Notes: generated by a model from the letters alone, not told the origin. A stretch of 64,000 nucleotides of DNA from an uncultured Pelagibacteraceae bacterium (GCA_902548405.1 CACCRN010000003.1:62001-126000); one strand, 5' to 3'; positions 19,860 through 29,760 are shown, counted from the first letter of the stretch. A program made the numbers and translations.

Positions 19860-20255
19860 ATTAAAAAAGTATTAACAGCTAGTTGTTTATGCAAAGGTGT
19901 AAAATTTAAAACACTTAATAAACTTAGAAGTGTATCAAATTGCCATTGTATTCAATGTAGAAAAACTCATGGTGTATTTGGCGCTTATACAAACATTAAA
20001 GACAAAGAAATTAAATTTTTAAAAACTACTTTAAAGTGGTTTAAGTCATCTAAAAATTCCAAGAGAGGTTTTTGTAATAAATGCGGAGCAAGTATATTTT
20101 TTAAAGTTGATAAATCTGACAATGTTTCGATTTCTGCAAGAATGTTTGATGGTAAAACAAAACTAAAAACTTTTAGAAATATATTTGTAGGTTCAAAGTC
20201 AGATTTTTATCAAATCAATGACAAACTTCCAAAATATAAAAGATTTGCTAAATAA
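19860..20255 (+). CDS. GFA (glutathione-dependent formaldehyde-activating/CENP-V) family protein without ATG/GTG/TTG start
   Basis: Not in ORF track; frame reads IKKVLTASCLCKGVKFKTLNKLRSVSNCHCIQCRKTHGVFGAY...RGFCNKCGASIFFKVD...PKYKRFAK*; zinc-ligand CxC, CHCxxC and CxxCG motifs intact. Confidence 0.7.
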   Translation: MKKVLTASCLCKGVKFKTLNKLRSVSNCHCIQCRKTHGVFGAYTNIKDKEIKFLKTTLKWFKSSKNSKRGFCNKCGASIFFKVDKSDNVSISARMFDGKTKLKTFRNIFVGSKSDFYQINDKLPKYKRFAK

Positions 20256-20262
20256 AATTATT

Positions 20263-21291
20263 TTAAGATTTAGTTAAAGAAGACTGTAATTCTTGATTAG
20301 TAATATAGCCCTTAATATTACCATTCTTATCAACTACTTCACAATTTGAATCTGAACAAACTATTTGAGGTAAAAATTCCTCAATAAATTGATCTTCATT
20401 CACTTTAATAACATTTGATTTATCTATATTTTCAGATTCATTTAAATTTTTCATAATTATTTTTGCTTTGATTACCTTTGCTCTATTAACATCTTTAACA
20501 AAAGCTTTTACATAATCATCTGCAGGGTGCATTATAATTTCTTCTGGAGTTCCGACTTGTACCAATTTTCCTGAATTTAAAATTCCAATATGGTCACCTA
20601 GTCTCAATGATTCATCAAGATCATGAGTAATAAATACAATTGTTTTTTTTAATTCTGATTGAAGATCAATAAGTTGTTTTTGCATATCACTTCTTATTAG
20701 TGGATCTAGAGCGCTAAAAGCTTCATCCATTAACATTATGTCTGTATCTGTTGCTAATGCTCTTGCTAAACCAACACGCTGCTGCATTCCACCAGATAAT
20801 TGATTTGGATATTGGTTTTCAAATCCATTTAATCCAACAGCATCAATTTTTTCCATTGAGATTTTATTTCTCTCATTTTCTGCTTTGCCTTGCATTTCCA
20901 AACCATATCCAACATTTTGCAAAACTGTTTTATGTGGGAATAAACCAAATCTTTGGAAGACCATACTCATTTTGTGTCTTCTAAACTCAATTAGTTTTTC
21001 TTTATCAAGCGACATCACATTTGTGCCCTCAACTAAAATTTCACCATCAGTTGGATCTATAAGTCTATTTAAATGTCTAATTAATGTAGATTTTCCTGAG
21101 CCTGAAAGACCCATGCAAACAAACGTTTCACCTTCTTCAATTTTAAGAGAAACATTATCTAATCCAACGGTATGCCCAGTTTTTTCTAATATTTCGTCTT
21201 TAGTTGAACCTTCCTTCACCATTGGAAGTACTGATTTTGGATTATTACCAAAGATTTTATAAACGTTGTTGATTTCGATTTTTGACATCAA
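20263..21291 (-). CDS. proV: Glycine betaine/proline-type ABC transporter ATP-binding protein (ProV/OpuAA)
   Basis: GHTVGLDNVSLKIEEGETFVCMGLSGSGKSTLIRHLNRLIDPT, QLSGGMQQRVGLARAL, LMDEAFSALDPLIR, C-terminal CBS-like region. Confidence 0.85.
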   Translation of the reverse strand: MMSKIEINNVYKIFGNNPKSVLPMVKEGSTKDEILEKTGHTVGLDNVSLKIEEGETFVCMGLSGSGKSTLIRHLNRLIDPTDGEILVEGTNVMSLDKEKLIEFRRHKMSMVFQRFGLFPHKTVLQNVGYGLEMQGKAENERNKISMEKIDAVGLNGFENQYPNQLSGGMQQRVGLARALATDTDIMLMDEAFSALDPLIRSDMQKQLIDLQSELKKTIVFITHDLDESLRLGDHIGILNSGKLVQVGTPEEIIMHPADDYVKAFVKDVNRAKVIKAKIIMKNLNESENIDKSNVIKVNEDQFIEEFLPQIVCSDSNCEVVDKNGNIKGYITNQELQSSLTKS

Positions 21292-21408
21292 TTAAGTTCT
21301 AACAGTTCATGGCGCACAATGTAAAACAATTTATATACAACTTTTAATTGATTTTTCCAAATTCGATTTTGTTTGATTTTGTTAGTAATTTAAATAATCA
21401 TTTAATTC

Positions 21409-22140
21409 ATGAGCAAATCAGATCATGATGTTCGATGCGAACTATCAGCACTTTATAGAATTTTACACATGTATGGGATGACTGATTTAGCTAATCAATG
21501 TGCAGGAGCTAGATCAGCTGAAGATAAAGATTGTTCTTTTGTTCATCCTTATGGAATGTTTTATGAAGAGATTACAGCATCATCTTTAGTAAAGATTGAT
21601 AAAGATGGAAGAAAAATAAATTCAGATGGACCATGGTTAAATGATGGTTGTATTAATCTTGCGCAATGGATTTTTAATTCACGTTCTGATGTTAACTTTT
21701 ATGTTCACGGACACGCTAACGATGTTATGGCAGTTGGAGGGACAAAAGAAGGTTTGATGCATCTATCACAAGCAGCAGTCTATTTAAATCATTTAGTTGG
21801 ATATATTGATTACGAATTTGTTGAAGATAAAGATTTTGGAAAAAAATTTGAAAACCTTATAGGCAAGCACGATATTTTAATTACAAGAAATCATGGGTAC
21901 TACACGGTAGGTAAAACTGCTGCAGAAGCTTTTTTCAGAGCTTATTATTTAGAACAAGCATGTACTGTTCAAGTTAAAAATTTATCAATGGGATTAAGTA
22001 AACATGAAATAGACAAACAAAAAGCTGCTTATTTTTGGGACAATATGAGTAGTTCAGATGATTATAATTATGATGGAAAAACAGAGTGGGCTGCTTTATT
22101 AAGAAAATTAGATCGTGAAAATTCAGATTATAAAAGTTGA
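21409..22140 (+). CDS. Class II aldolase/adducin family protein
   Basis: 243 aa; GMTDLANQCAGAR, FVHPYGMFYEEITASSLVKID, VHGHANDV, LITRNHGYYTVGKT. Confidence 0.8.
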   Translation: MSKSDHDVRCELSALYRILHMYGMTDLANQCAGARSAEDKDCSFVHPYGMFYEEITASSLVKIDKDGRKINSDGPWLNDGCINLAQWIFNSRSDVNFYVHGHANDVMAVGGTKEGLMHLSQAAVYLNHLVGYIDYEFVEDKDFGKKFENLIGKHDILITRNHGYYTVGKTAAEAFFRAYYLEQACTVQVKNLSMGLSKHEIDKQKAAYFWDNMSSSDDYNYDGKTEWAALLRKLDRENSDYKS

Positions 22141-23279
22141 TGGAACAAAATTATAAAATTGAAAATATAACTAAAAATTCTACTAATTTAGAAGTTGATT
22201 GGAGTGATGGAAAAAAAAGTAAGTTTAATTATTTATGGTTAAGAGATAATTGTCCTACAGCACACGACAAAGACTCTCGCCACAGAATGTTTAACATTCT
22301 CAAAGTATCTAAAGATATAAATCCTAAAAAATTTTCTTTGAACAATGATGGTAAGCTTCAAATTGAGTGGAGTGAAGGAGATCATGTTAGTTATTATGAT
22401 CAAAAATGGCTGAGAGATAATTGTTATACAATTAAAAACAATTTAGAATACAAATCACCCTACAAGCTTTGGGACAATTCTCTCCAGGATCACTTAAAAA
22501 CTGTGGAGATTGATCATGATGAGATTATTAATTCAGATGAAGGATTAATAAAATGGTTGGAACTTTTGCATCATACTGGAATTGCAATTGTAAAAAATGC
22601 ACCGACAGACGAGAACTCTGGGTTTAAAGTTTTAAATAGAATTAGTCATACTAGAGAAACTTTTTTTAAAACTCCTTTTGAGGTAATTAATATTCCAAAA
22701 CCAAATAATTCTGCTTACACAGCTCATGCTCTTAGAAATCATATGGATTTACCTTGGTTTGAAACACCTCCAGGTTATCAATTTCTTCACTGTTTGGTTA
22801 ATTCTGCAAATGGTGGAGATTCTTCAGCTGTAGATGGATTTGCAGTTGCAGATTATTTAAGAAAAAATGAAAAGGAAATTTTTGATACATTAGTTAATGT
22901 TTACCTTAAATTTAGAGATATGGACTATACCCAAGAATCGGTAAGAAGTTATTATGCGCCAGCAATTTCTTTAACTAAAGATAATGATTATCATGACATT
23001 AGATTTAGTGTTGCAACTATGGATGCTCTAGATTGCCATCCTGATTTAATGGATAAAGTTTATAAGGCTCATCATCGATTTGGAAATTTATTACACGATG
23101 ATAAATTCCAAATTAAATTTAGATTAGGGCCAGGAGATATATTTACTTTCAATAATAGAAGGTTGCTTCATGGGAGAACTGAATTTGATCCGAACTCAGG
23201 ACATAGGCATCTTCAGGGTTATTATATGGATAGAGATGAGATTATTGGAAGATTGAAATATTTGAGAGATTCAAATTAA
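22137..23279 (+). CDS. Gamma-butyrobetaine hydroxylase-like 2OG-Fe(II) dioxygenase (DUF971-type N-terminus plus TauD-type domain)
   Basis: Two WLRDNC motifs, HMDLPWFETPPGYQFLHCL, NNRRLLHGRTEFDPNSGHRHLQGYYMDRDE. Confidence 0.8.
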   Translation: MMEQNYKIENITKNSTNLEVDWSDGKKSKFNYLWLRDNCPTAHDKDSRHRMFNILKVSKDINPKKFSLNNDGKLQIEWSEGDHVSYYDQKWLRDNCYTIKNNLEYKSPYKLWDNSLQDHLKTVEIDHDEIINSDEGLIKWLELLHHTGIAIVKNAPTDENSGFKVLNRISHTRETFFKTPFEVINIPKPNNSAYTAHALRNHMDLPWFETPPGYQFLHCLVNSANGGDSSAVDGFAVADYLRKNEKEIFDTLVNVYLKFRDMDYTQESVRSYYAPAISLTKDNDYHDIRFSVATMDALDCHPDLMDKVYKAHHRFGNLLHDDKFQIKFRLGPGDIFTFNNRRLLHGRTEFDPNSGHRHLQGYYMDRDEIIGRLKYLRDSN

Positions 23280-24706
23280 TTCCACCCAGTTACATTTTTT
23301 ACTTCTAAAAATTCTTCCAATCCCCAAACTCCTCCTTCTCTCCCATTTCCAGATTGTCTGTAACCACCAAAAGGAGTTCCAACATCAGCTGCGTTACCGT
23401 TTATGTAGACACATCCTGATTTTAATTTTTTTGCAACTCTATGTGCTTTTTCTTTATCATCAGTTTGAAGATAATTTCCTAAACCATAAGAAGTATCGTT
23501 TACAATTTTCACTGCCTCATCTTCAGTATCAAACGGAATAATTGATAAAACAGGCCCAAAGATTTCTTCCTTTGCGATTCTCATCTCATTAGTAACATCT
23601 GTGAAAATAGTTGGTTTGATAAAATATCCTTTGTTTAAACCATTTGGTAATTCTGGTCCTCCAGCAGCCAAAGTTGCTCCTTCAGAAATTCCACTTTCAA
23701 TAAGATTTATAATTTTATCGTACTGAACTTTTGAAATTACAGGACCAATGTGATCTCCTTTTTTAGTCGCTTGATCAACTTTAATTTTATTAGCTTCATC
23801 AACAGCTTCTTTTACTGCTCTTTCATAAATAGATTTTTCAACCAACATTCTTGTAGGTGCATCACAAGATTGTCCAGAATTACTCATTACATTTCTGATA
23901 CCATCTCTCACTGCATCTTTATAACTATCAGCAAAAACAATATTTCCACCTTTACCACCTAGTTCAAGACAAACTCTTTTAATTGTATCAGCGGCATTTT
24001 TAGAAATTAACTTTCCAGCTCTTGTTGAACCAGTAAAAGAAACCATATCAATATCCGGATGACTTGAAATGTCTGTTCCAACTCCGACCCCATCACCATT
24101 TACTAAATTAAAAACTCCTTTTGGAAAACCAGCTTCATCAATCATTTCAGCAAACAACATTCCCGATATAGGAGCTATTTCTGAGGGTTTTAAAATCATT
24201 GCACAACCAGCTGCAAATGCTGGAGCAACTTTAAGAGCGATTTGATTTATTGGCCAATTCCAAGGAGTAATTAATCCACAAACTCCAATTGGTTCATAAC
24301 AAATATGGTTATTTGATTTTTCATCAAAATGTTCTTCGAAGTTAAAATTTTTAAGTCTTAATATAAAATCCTCTAAATGATCTCTTCCTGATGCTGTTTG
24401 AACATCAGTTGACCAATCCATTGGAGCACCCATTTCTAATGAAATAGCTTCTGCCATTTCATTAAATCTTTTTTTATAAATAGTTAATAATTTTTCTAAT
24501 AATTTAATTCGTTCCTCTTTTGAGGTTTCTTTCCAAGTTTCAAATGCTGTTTTTGCAGCTTTTACCGCTCTATTTGTATCTTCAGTGGATCCTAGAGAAA
24601 TTACTGCACAAGGATCTTCATTACATGGATTGATAACATCAAAGTCATTTTTTTTAATTGGATCTACCCATTCACCATCAATATAAAATTTTCTTTTATC
24701 TAACAT
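23276..24706 (-). CDS. Aldehyde dehydrogenase family protein
   Basis: LITPWNWPINQIALKVAPA, ELGGKGGNIVF, SNSGQSCDAPTRM, EEIFGPVLSIIPF. Confidence 0.9.
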   Translation of the reverse strand: MLDKRKFYIDGEWVDPIKKNDFDVINPCNEDPCAVISLGSTEDTNRAVKAAKTAFETWKETSKEERIKLLEKLLTIYKKRFNEMAEAISLEMGAPMDWSTDVQTASGRDHLEDFILRLKNFNFEEHFDEKSNNHICYEPIGVCGLITPWNWPINQIALKVAPAFAAGCAMILKPSEIAPISGMLFAEMIDEAGFPKGVFNLVNGDGVGVGTDISSHPDIDMVSFTGSTRAGKLISKNAADTIKRVCLELGGKGGNIVFADSYKDAVRDGIRNVMSNSGQSCDAPTRMLVEKSIYERAVKEAVDEANKIKVDQATKKGDHIGPVISKVQYDKIINLIESGISEGATLAAGGPELPNGLNKGYFIKPTIFTDVTNEMRIAKEEIFGPVLSIIPFDTEDEAVKIVNDTSYGLGNYLQTDDKEKAHRVAKKLKSGCVYINGNAADVGTPFGGYRQSGNGREGGVWGLEEFLEVKNVTGWN

Positions 24707-24727
24707 GATATTATTTTAGCATAAAAT

Positions 24728-25669
24728 TTAGATTTCATATCCTTTTTCCTCAGGCTCATTATCAACTAATTCATCTGGAAAACCCTTGGCTCTAAAATCA
24801 ATGTTGTTTAAATCTTCCATTCTTTTTACAATCATAGAAGACCACGCTCTAGATCCATATTTTTTTTGTCCATCTTTAAATATCTCAACAATTTTCGGAG
24901 ATATCTCCAATGGAGCATTTAACTTCTTCGCTAGATCATCAAATAAGCCTGTGTCTTTTAAAACTAAATCCATTGTAAAATTTATATTATAAGATCCATT
25001 TAAAATTACCTGACTCTCTGTTTCGTGAACAAACGAATTTCCTGATGATGCTGCAATTCCTTTAAATGTTTTTTCAAGGTCTAGGTTAGATTTTTTAGCA
25101 ACAGTCCAAGCCTCTCCTAAAGCTACCAAATGCACTGAAGCTAAATAATTTGTAATTACTTTAAGAGTACTTGCTGTACCTAATTCACCAGTATGTAACA
25201 CCTTTCTCCCCATGACTGTTAAGACAGGTAAAATTTTTTCAAATGCTTTTCTCTCACCACCTACAAAAATTGCAATATTTCCTGTTGCAGCTCTATGACA
25301 ACCACCACTTACAGGGCCATCTAAAGGTATAGCATTTTTTGCAATTACTTTTTCTCCAATTCTCTTTACCTCAGCTTCATCAGTAGTACTCATTTCAAGC
25401 CAGATTTTATTTTCAGAAAGGCCTTGAAGCACTCCATCTTCAGCTTCCATAACTTCTGCACTTACTTTTAAAGATGGCAAAGAAGTAATTATAAGATCAA
25501 CTTGTTCCGCAAGTTCTTTTCCAGAGTTTGCAACTTTTGCACCAGAACTTTTAAATTGATCTGTTAAATTTTGATCTACATCTCTTACAGTTAAGTCAAA
25601 TCCATTTCTCAGTAAACTTCCTGCAAGTTTAGCGCCTACATTTCCTAGACCTATAAAACCTATCTTCAT
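24728..25669 (-). CDS. NAD(P)-dependent 3-hydroxyisobutyrate dehydrogenase-like oxidoreductase
   Basis: IGFIGLGNVGAKLAGSLLRNG, DGPVSGGCHRAATGNIAIFVGG, KVITNYL. Confidence 0.8.
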   Translation of the reverse strand: MKIGFIGLGNVGAKLAGSLLRNGFDLTVRDVDQNLTDQFKSSGAKVANSGKELAEQVDLIITSLPSLKVSAEVMEAEDGVLQGLSENKIWLEMSTTDEAEVKRIGEKVIAKNAIPLDGPVSGGCHRAATGNIAIFVGGERKAFEKILPVLTVMGRKVLHTGELGTASTLKVITNYLASVHLVALGEAWTVAKKSNLDLEKTFKGIAASSGNSFVHETESQVILNGSYNINFTMDLVLKDTGLFDDLAKKLNAPLEISPKIVEIFKDGQKKYGSRAWSSMIVKRMEDLNNIDFRAKGFPDELVDNEPEEKGYEI

Positions 25670-26538
25670 TAATTTACCTCTTCTTTTTTATTTTTTGTAA
25701 AAACTATTAATATGACACCAACTATTATTATTGCTCCACCAATGAATAATTCTTTAGTCGGCTCTTCTCCCAAAAGAAAAATTGCAGCTAATAATCCTGT
25801 TGGAGGAATTCCCATAGTTACAATTGGTAGAACTTTATAAATTGGATTATTTTTTATGACATAATAAAAGCAACCATATGTTACAGGCTGCATTATAAAA
25901 CCAATGTAGATAGCAATTATCCAATGATCAATTTTTGCATTAGTGATATAATTTATAGTATTTCCATCAATGATTGCTGATAGCAGTATTAAAATTGGAC
26001 CAGAAAATAATGCCATCCAAGCAACCAATGCCAAAGGATTAATTTCTTTACTTAAAGGTTTCACCATTACTTGCCCAAGAGCCCAAATAGCAGAGCCTAA
26101 TATTGTCAGTCCAATACCAATAATTTTTCCATCTAAATTTGGTGAGCCAGTTAAAACATAAACACCTATAAATGCTATACCAATACCAATTAAAGCTCTA
26201 ACTGTTGGTTTCTCTTTAAGCATAAAGTAAGCAAAAATAACTCCAAACGGCACCTCCATTTGTACCAACAAAACTGCTGAAGATGCATCAATTAAGTCTA
26301 AACCAGAGTATGTAATACTGTACTGCAAAGTATTAGCTATTAAAGATGCTATAAATATTTTTAATAAATATCCTCTTGGTATTGGAAACCACCAAATTAA
26401 AATTGATGCTGCAAAGATAAATCTCAAACCCATTAATAATATTGGTGGAAAAGAATCGAATGCTGGTTTTGCAATGACAAAACCAAAGCCTAAAAAAATT
26501 GGAACCAGCGATGCAATGAAGGTATCTTTTAAATTCAT
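25669..26538 (-). CDS. EamA/DMT superfamily transporter
   Basis: 289 aa, 10-TM DMT architecture. Confidence 0.75.
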   Translation of the reverse strand: MNLKDTFIASLVPIFLGFGFVIAKPAFDSFPPILLMGLRFIFAASILIWWFPIPRGYLLKIFIASLIANTLQYSITYSGLDLIDASSAVLLVQMEVPFGVIFAYFMLKEKPTVRALIGIGIAFIGVYVLTGSPNLDGKIIGIGLTILGSAIWALGQVMVKPLSKEINPLALVAWMALFSGPILILLSAIIDGNTINYITNAKIDHWIIAIYIGFIMQPVTYGCFYYVIKNNPIYKVLPIVTMGIPPTGLLAAIFLLGEEPTKELFIGGAIIIVGVILIVFTKNKKEEVN

Positions 26539-26597
26539 GTCGTTAATTTAATATTAATGATTATTAAAGAACTTTTGATATATTCATCTTTTAAAAT

Positions 26598-27344
26598 ATG
26601 AATTCAACAAAAATAGACCCAAAATACATTAGTAAATCAAATCCAAGAGTCGGCTTAATAGCTCTTGCAAGTGATTTTATGATTGAGAGAGATTTCATTA
26701 ATGTCATAAAAGACAGAGAAATTGATTTTTTTGTTAATCGTATTGAGTGTTACAATCCATTAACTCGAGAAAACCTGATTAAAATGTCTAATAAAGTAAC
26801 TGAGGTTGCAAAAGATATTTTACCAGATCAAGATATTAATTGTATTGTTTATGGTTGCACTTCTGGAACCATTGCAGCTGGATATAATTCTATTGAACAA
26901 AAAGTAAAAGCAGCAAAACCAATGGCTGATGTTACAACGCCTAGTACTGCAGCAATTAAAGCTTTAAAAAAATTAAATATAAAAAAAATTTCTTTGTTCA
27001 CACCTTATAGTAAAAAACTAAATGACGAGGTTTTAGATTATTTTAAAACAGAGGGTTTTGAAATTACTTCTAATTCTTACTTTGATATTGAAGCTGATTA
27101 TGACATTGGTAAAGTAGATCAAGATTATTTATATGAGGTATTATCTAAAATTGATTTAAATGGGGCAGAAGCTTTGTTTGTTTCGTGTACAGCATTACCT
27201 GTGTTACAAATTATTGATAAACTTGAAAAAAAATTGAACACAATAGTTTTATCTAGCAATCAAGCATTAATTTGGGATACACTTGTAAAAATAAATAAAA
27301 ATAACTCTGTTGAGGGATTTGGAAAACTATTTGAGGCAAACTAA
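26598..27344 (+). CDS. eutA: EutA-like / maleate isomerase-Asp/Glu racemase family protein
   Basis: RVGLIALASDFMIERDF, VYGCTSGTIAAGYN, TPSTAAIKAL, FVSCTALPVL; coupled to the DoeA-like gene. Confidence 0.65.
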   Translation: MNSTKIDPKYISKSNPRVGLIALASDFMIERDFINVIKDREIDFFVNRIECYNPLTRENLIKMSNKVTEVAKDILPDQDINCIVYGCTSGTIAAGYNSIEQKVKAAKPMADVTTPSTAAIKALKKLNIKKISLFTPYSKKLNDEVLDYFKTEGFEITSNSYFDIEADYDIGKVDQDYLYEVLSKIDLNGAEALFVSCTALPVLQIIDKLEKKLNTIVLSSNQALIWDTLVKINKNNSVEGFGKLFEAN

Positions 27345-28513
27345 TGTCATTTACTAAAGAAGAATACAAACAAAGATTAAAAAAAGTTCAAAAAATGATG
27401 CAAGAAAAAGGCATCGAACTTTTAATTTCTCATGACACAAATAATTTATATTATCTAACTGGTTATGACGCCTGGTCATTCTATTATGCTCAATGTGCAA
27501 TCGTTCATGTAAATGCTGATGAACCATTATGTTTTGTAAGAGCTCAAGATGCGGGTGGGGCTTATATAAAAACTTATTTAAAAGATGAAAATATTTTAGT
27601 GTATGATGAAGAGTACATTCATACTTGGCCAAAACATCCTTACGATAGATTAGTTGAAATAATTAAAGAGAGAAAATGGGACAATCTATCAATTGGGCTA
27701 GAGATGGATGCTCACTATTTTACAGCTTTTTGTTATGAAAAAATAAAACAAGGTTTGCCAAATGCTAAAATAAAAGACAGTGATCGATTAGTGAATTGGG
27801 CAAGATTTACAAAATCTGATGCAGAAATAAATTATATGAAATCTGCAGCAAAAATTTCAGAACAAGGAATGAAAACTGCAATGGAGGTTATTAAACCTGG
27901 TGTAAGGCAGTGTGATGCAGTTGGTGAAATTCAAAAAGCACTTTTTTATGGAACAGAGGAATTTGGGGGTGAATATTCAAGTATTGCAACTCTTCTTCCA
28001 ACAGGAAAAGGTACTTCTGCTTCACATTTGACCGCTACTCAAGATAAATTTGTTGAGGGAGAAGCAACAATTATTGAACTTTCTGGAGTTTATAAAAGAT
28101 ATCACGCTCCTATGGCGAGAACAGTTTTGCTTGGAAAACCTAATCAATTAAAAATTGATACAATGAATAAAACTATTGAAGCCCTAAACTCAGGAATAGA
28201 GGCAATTAAAGCAGGAAATACCGTAGATGATGTTGCTCAAGCTTTTTGGAAAATACTAGACAAATACGGTATAGAAAAAAGGTCAAGAACTGGTTATTCA
28301 ATAGGGATTGGTTACCCTCCTGATTGGGGAGAGCATACTCTTAATATATATAAAGGAGACAAGACAGTTCTTGAGCCAAATGTTTGTTTTCATATGATTG
28401 CTGTGATGCAATTTGGTGACTGGGGTGTCGAGGCGTCTGAGGCTATCAAGGTTACAGAAAGCGGTTCAGAGTTATTTTGTAATTTTCCAAAAGAGCTTCA
28501 TCTCAAGAGTTAA
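27344..28513 (+). CDS. doeA: M24-family hydrolase resembling ectoine hydrolase DoeA
   Basis: SRTGYSIGIGYPPDWGEHTLNIYKGDKTVLEPNVCFH and NLYYLTGYDAWSFYYAQ as in DoeA-type M24 proteins. Confidence 0.65.
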   Translation: MSFTKEEYKQRLKKVQKMMQEKGIELLISHDTNNLYYLTGYDAWSFYYAQCAIVHVNADEPLCFVRAQDAGGAYIKTYLKDENILVYDEEYIHTWPKHPYDRLVEIIKERKWDNLSIGLEMDAHYFTAFCYEKIKQGLPNAKIKDSDRLVNWARFTKSDAEINYMKSAAKISEQGMKTAMEVIKPGVRQCDAVGEIQKALFYGTEEFGGEYSSIATLLPTGKGTSASHLTATQDKFVEGEATIIELSGVYKRYHAPMARTVLLGKPNQLKIDTMNKTIEALNSGIEAIKAGNTVDDVAQAFWKILDKYGIEKRSRTGYSIGIGYPPDWGEHTLNIYKGDKTVLEPNVCFHMIAVMQFGDWGVEASEAIKVTESGSELFCNFPKELHLKS

Positions 28514-28558
28514 TTTACTATTGAAATCTACATTCACAAATGTTTAATAATCTATTTT

Positions 28559-29644
28559 ATGTCTAAAAATCCAGAATTCGTAAAATTTGATAAAGTAGAT
28601 AAAAGTTATGACGGTAAAGTACTCGTCGTTAAAGATCTTCAATTGGATATTGCTGAAGGTGAATTTATAACGATGCTTGGACCATCTGGTTCAGGTAAAA
28701 CAACTTGCCTAATGATGTTAGCTGGATTTGAGACTCCAACTAATGGAGAAATTTTATTAGATGGAAATATTATTTCAAACATTCCACCTCATAAAAGAGG
28801 AATTGGAATGGTGTTCCAAAATTATGCACTGTTTCCACACATGACAGTTTATGAAAATTTAGCCTTTCCTTTAAGAGTAAGAAAAGTTGAAAAAGATGAA
28901 ATTGATAAAAAAGTAGATAAAGCTTTGTCTATGGTTTCTTTAAATGGATTTGAATCTAGGATGCCAGCGCAACTTTCTGGAGGACAACAACAAAGGGTAG
29001 CTGTTGCAAGAGCCCTTGTTTTTGATCCAGCTGTTGTTTTAATGGATGAGCCACTTGGTGCATTAGATAAAAATTTAAGAGAGAGCATGCAGTATGAAAT
29101 TAAACATATTCATGAAAGCATTGGTGTGACCGTAGTATATGTTACACATGATCAGAGTGAGGCTCTTACTATGTCAAATAGAATAGCTGTATTTAATGAC
29201 GGTAAAGTTCAACAGTTATCTAATCCAGCAGAACTGTATGAGAAACCGGTAAACTCTTTTGTTGCAGAATTTATTGGTGAAAATAATACATTCAATGGTG
29301 AGGTATCGGATATTGATAAAGACAAATGTAAAGTTAAATTAGTTAATGCAGAAATATTAGCTAACCCTATTTCTGTAAAATCTAAAGGTGAAAAAACTAC
29401 AGTATCTTTAAGACCAGAAAGAGCTTTAATAAATCCAAAAGATAAAATGGATAATATGTTTACTGGCAAAATTGAAGAAGTTATTTACCATGGAGATCAC
29501 ACAAGAGTTAGACTTGACTTACTTGGTAGTTCTGAGTTTATTTTAAAAGTACCAAATAGCACCTCAAACCTTGAGCTTAAAGTAAAAGAGGATATCAATA
29601 TTGGTTGGAACAGTGTTGATGCTAGAGCTTTAGATCCTAAATAA
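28559..29644 (+). CDS. potA: Spermidine/putrescine-type ABC transporter ATP-binding protein
   Basis: GPSGSGKTT, QLSGGQQQRVAVARALV, LMDEPLGALDKNLRE, VTHDQSEALTMSNRIAVF, TOBE-like C-terminus. Confidence 0.9.
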   Translation: MSKNPEFVKFDKVDKSYDGKVLVVKDLQLDIAEGEFITMLGPSGSGKTTCLMMLAGFETPTNGEILLDGNIISNIPPHKRGIGMVFQNYALFPHMTVYENLAFPLRVRKVEKDEIDKKVDKALSMVSLNGFESRMPAQLSGGQQQRVAVARALVFDPAVVLMDEPLGALDKNLRESMQYEIKHIHESIGVTVVYVTHDQSEALTMSNRIAVFNDGKVQQLSNPAELYEKPVNSFVAEFIGENNTFNGEVSDIDKDKCKVKLVNAEILANPISVKSKGEKTTVSLRPERALINPKDKMDNMFTGKIEEVIYHGDHTRVRLDLLGSSEFILKVPNSTSNLELKVKEDINIGWNSVDARALDPK

Positions 29645-29675
29645 TCTGAATTAAAAAATCAAAATAGCATTAGAT

Positions 29676-29715
29676 AAAATGAGCTGTTGACTTCACTTGC
29701 TCATTTTGGTGTACT
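29676..29715 (+). promoter_or_regulatory. Candidate sigma70-type promoter overlapped by an inverted repeat upstream of potD
   Basis: TTGACT (29687-29692), 17-nt spacer, TGTACT (29710-29715); inverted repeat AAAATGAGC (29676-29684) / GCTCATTTT (29699-29707). Confidence 0.4.
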
Positions 29716-29760
29716 TTCATTATATAAATTAATTTATATTAACGTTTAAACGGAGGAATA

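Noticed and set aside
20751-21262. Plus-strand ORFs 20751-20984 and 20885-21262 opposite proV
   Set aside because: Antisense of a clear ProV gene; the 125-aa length is expected from the sense codon bias.
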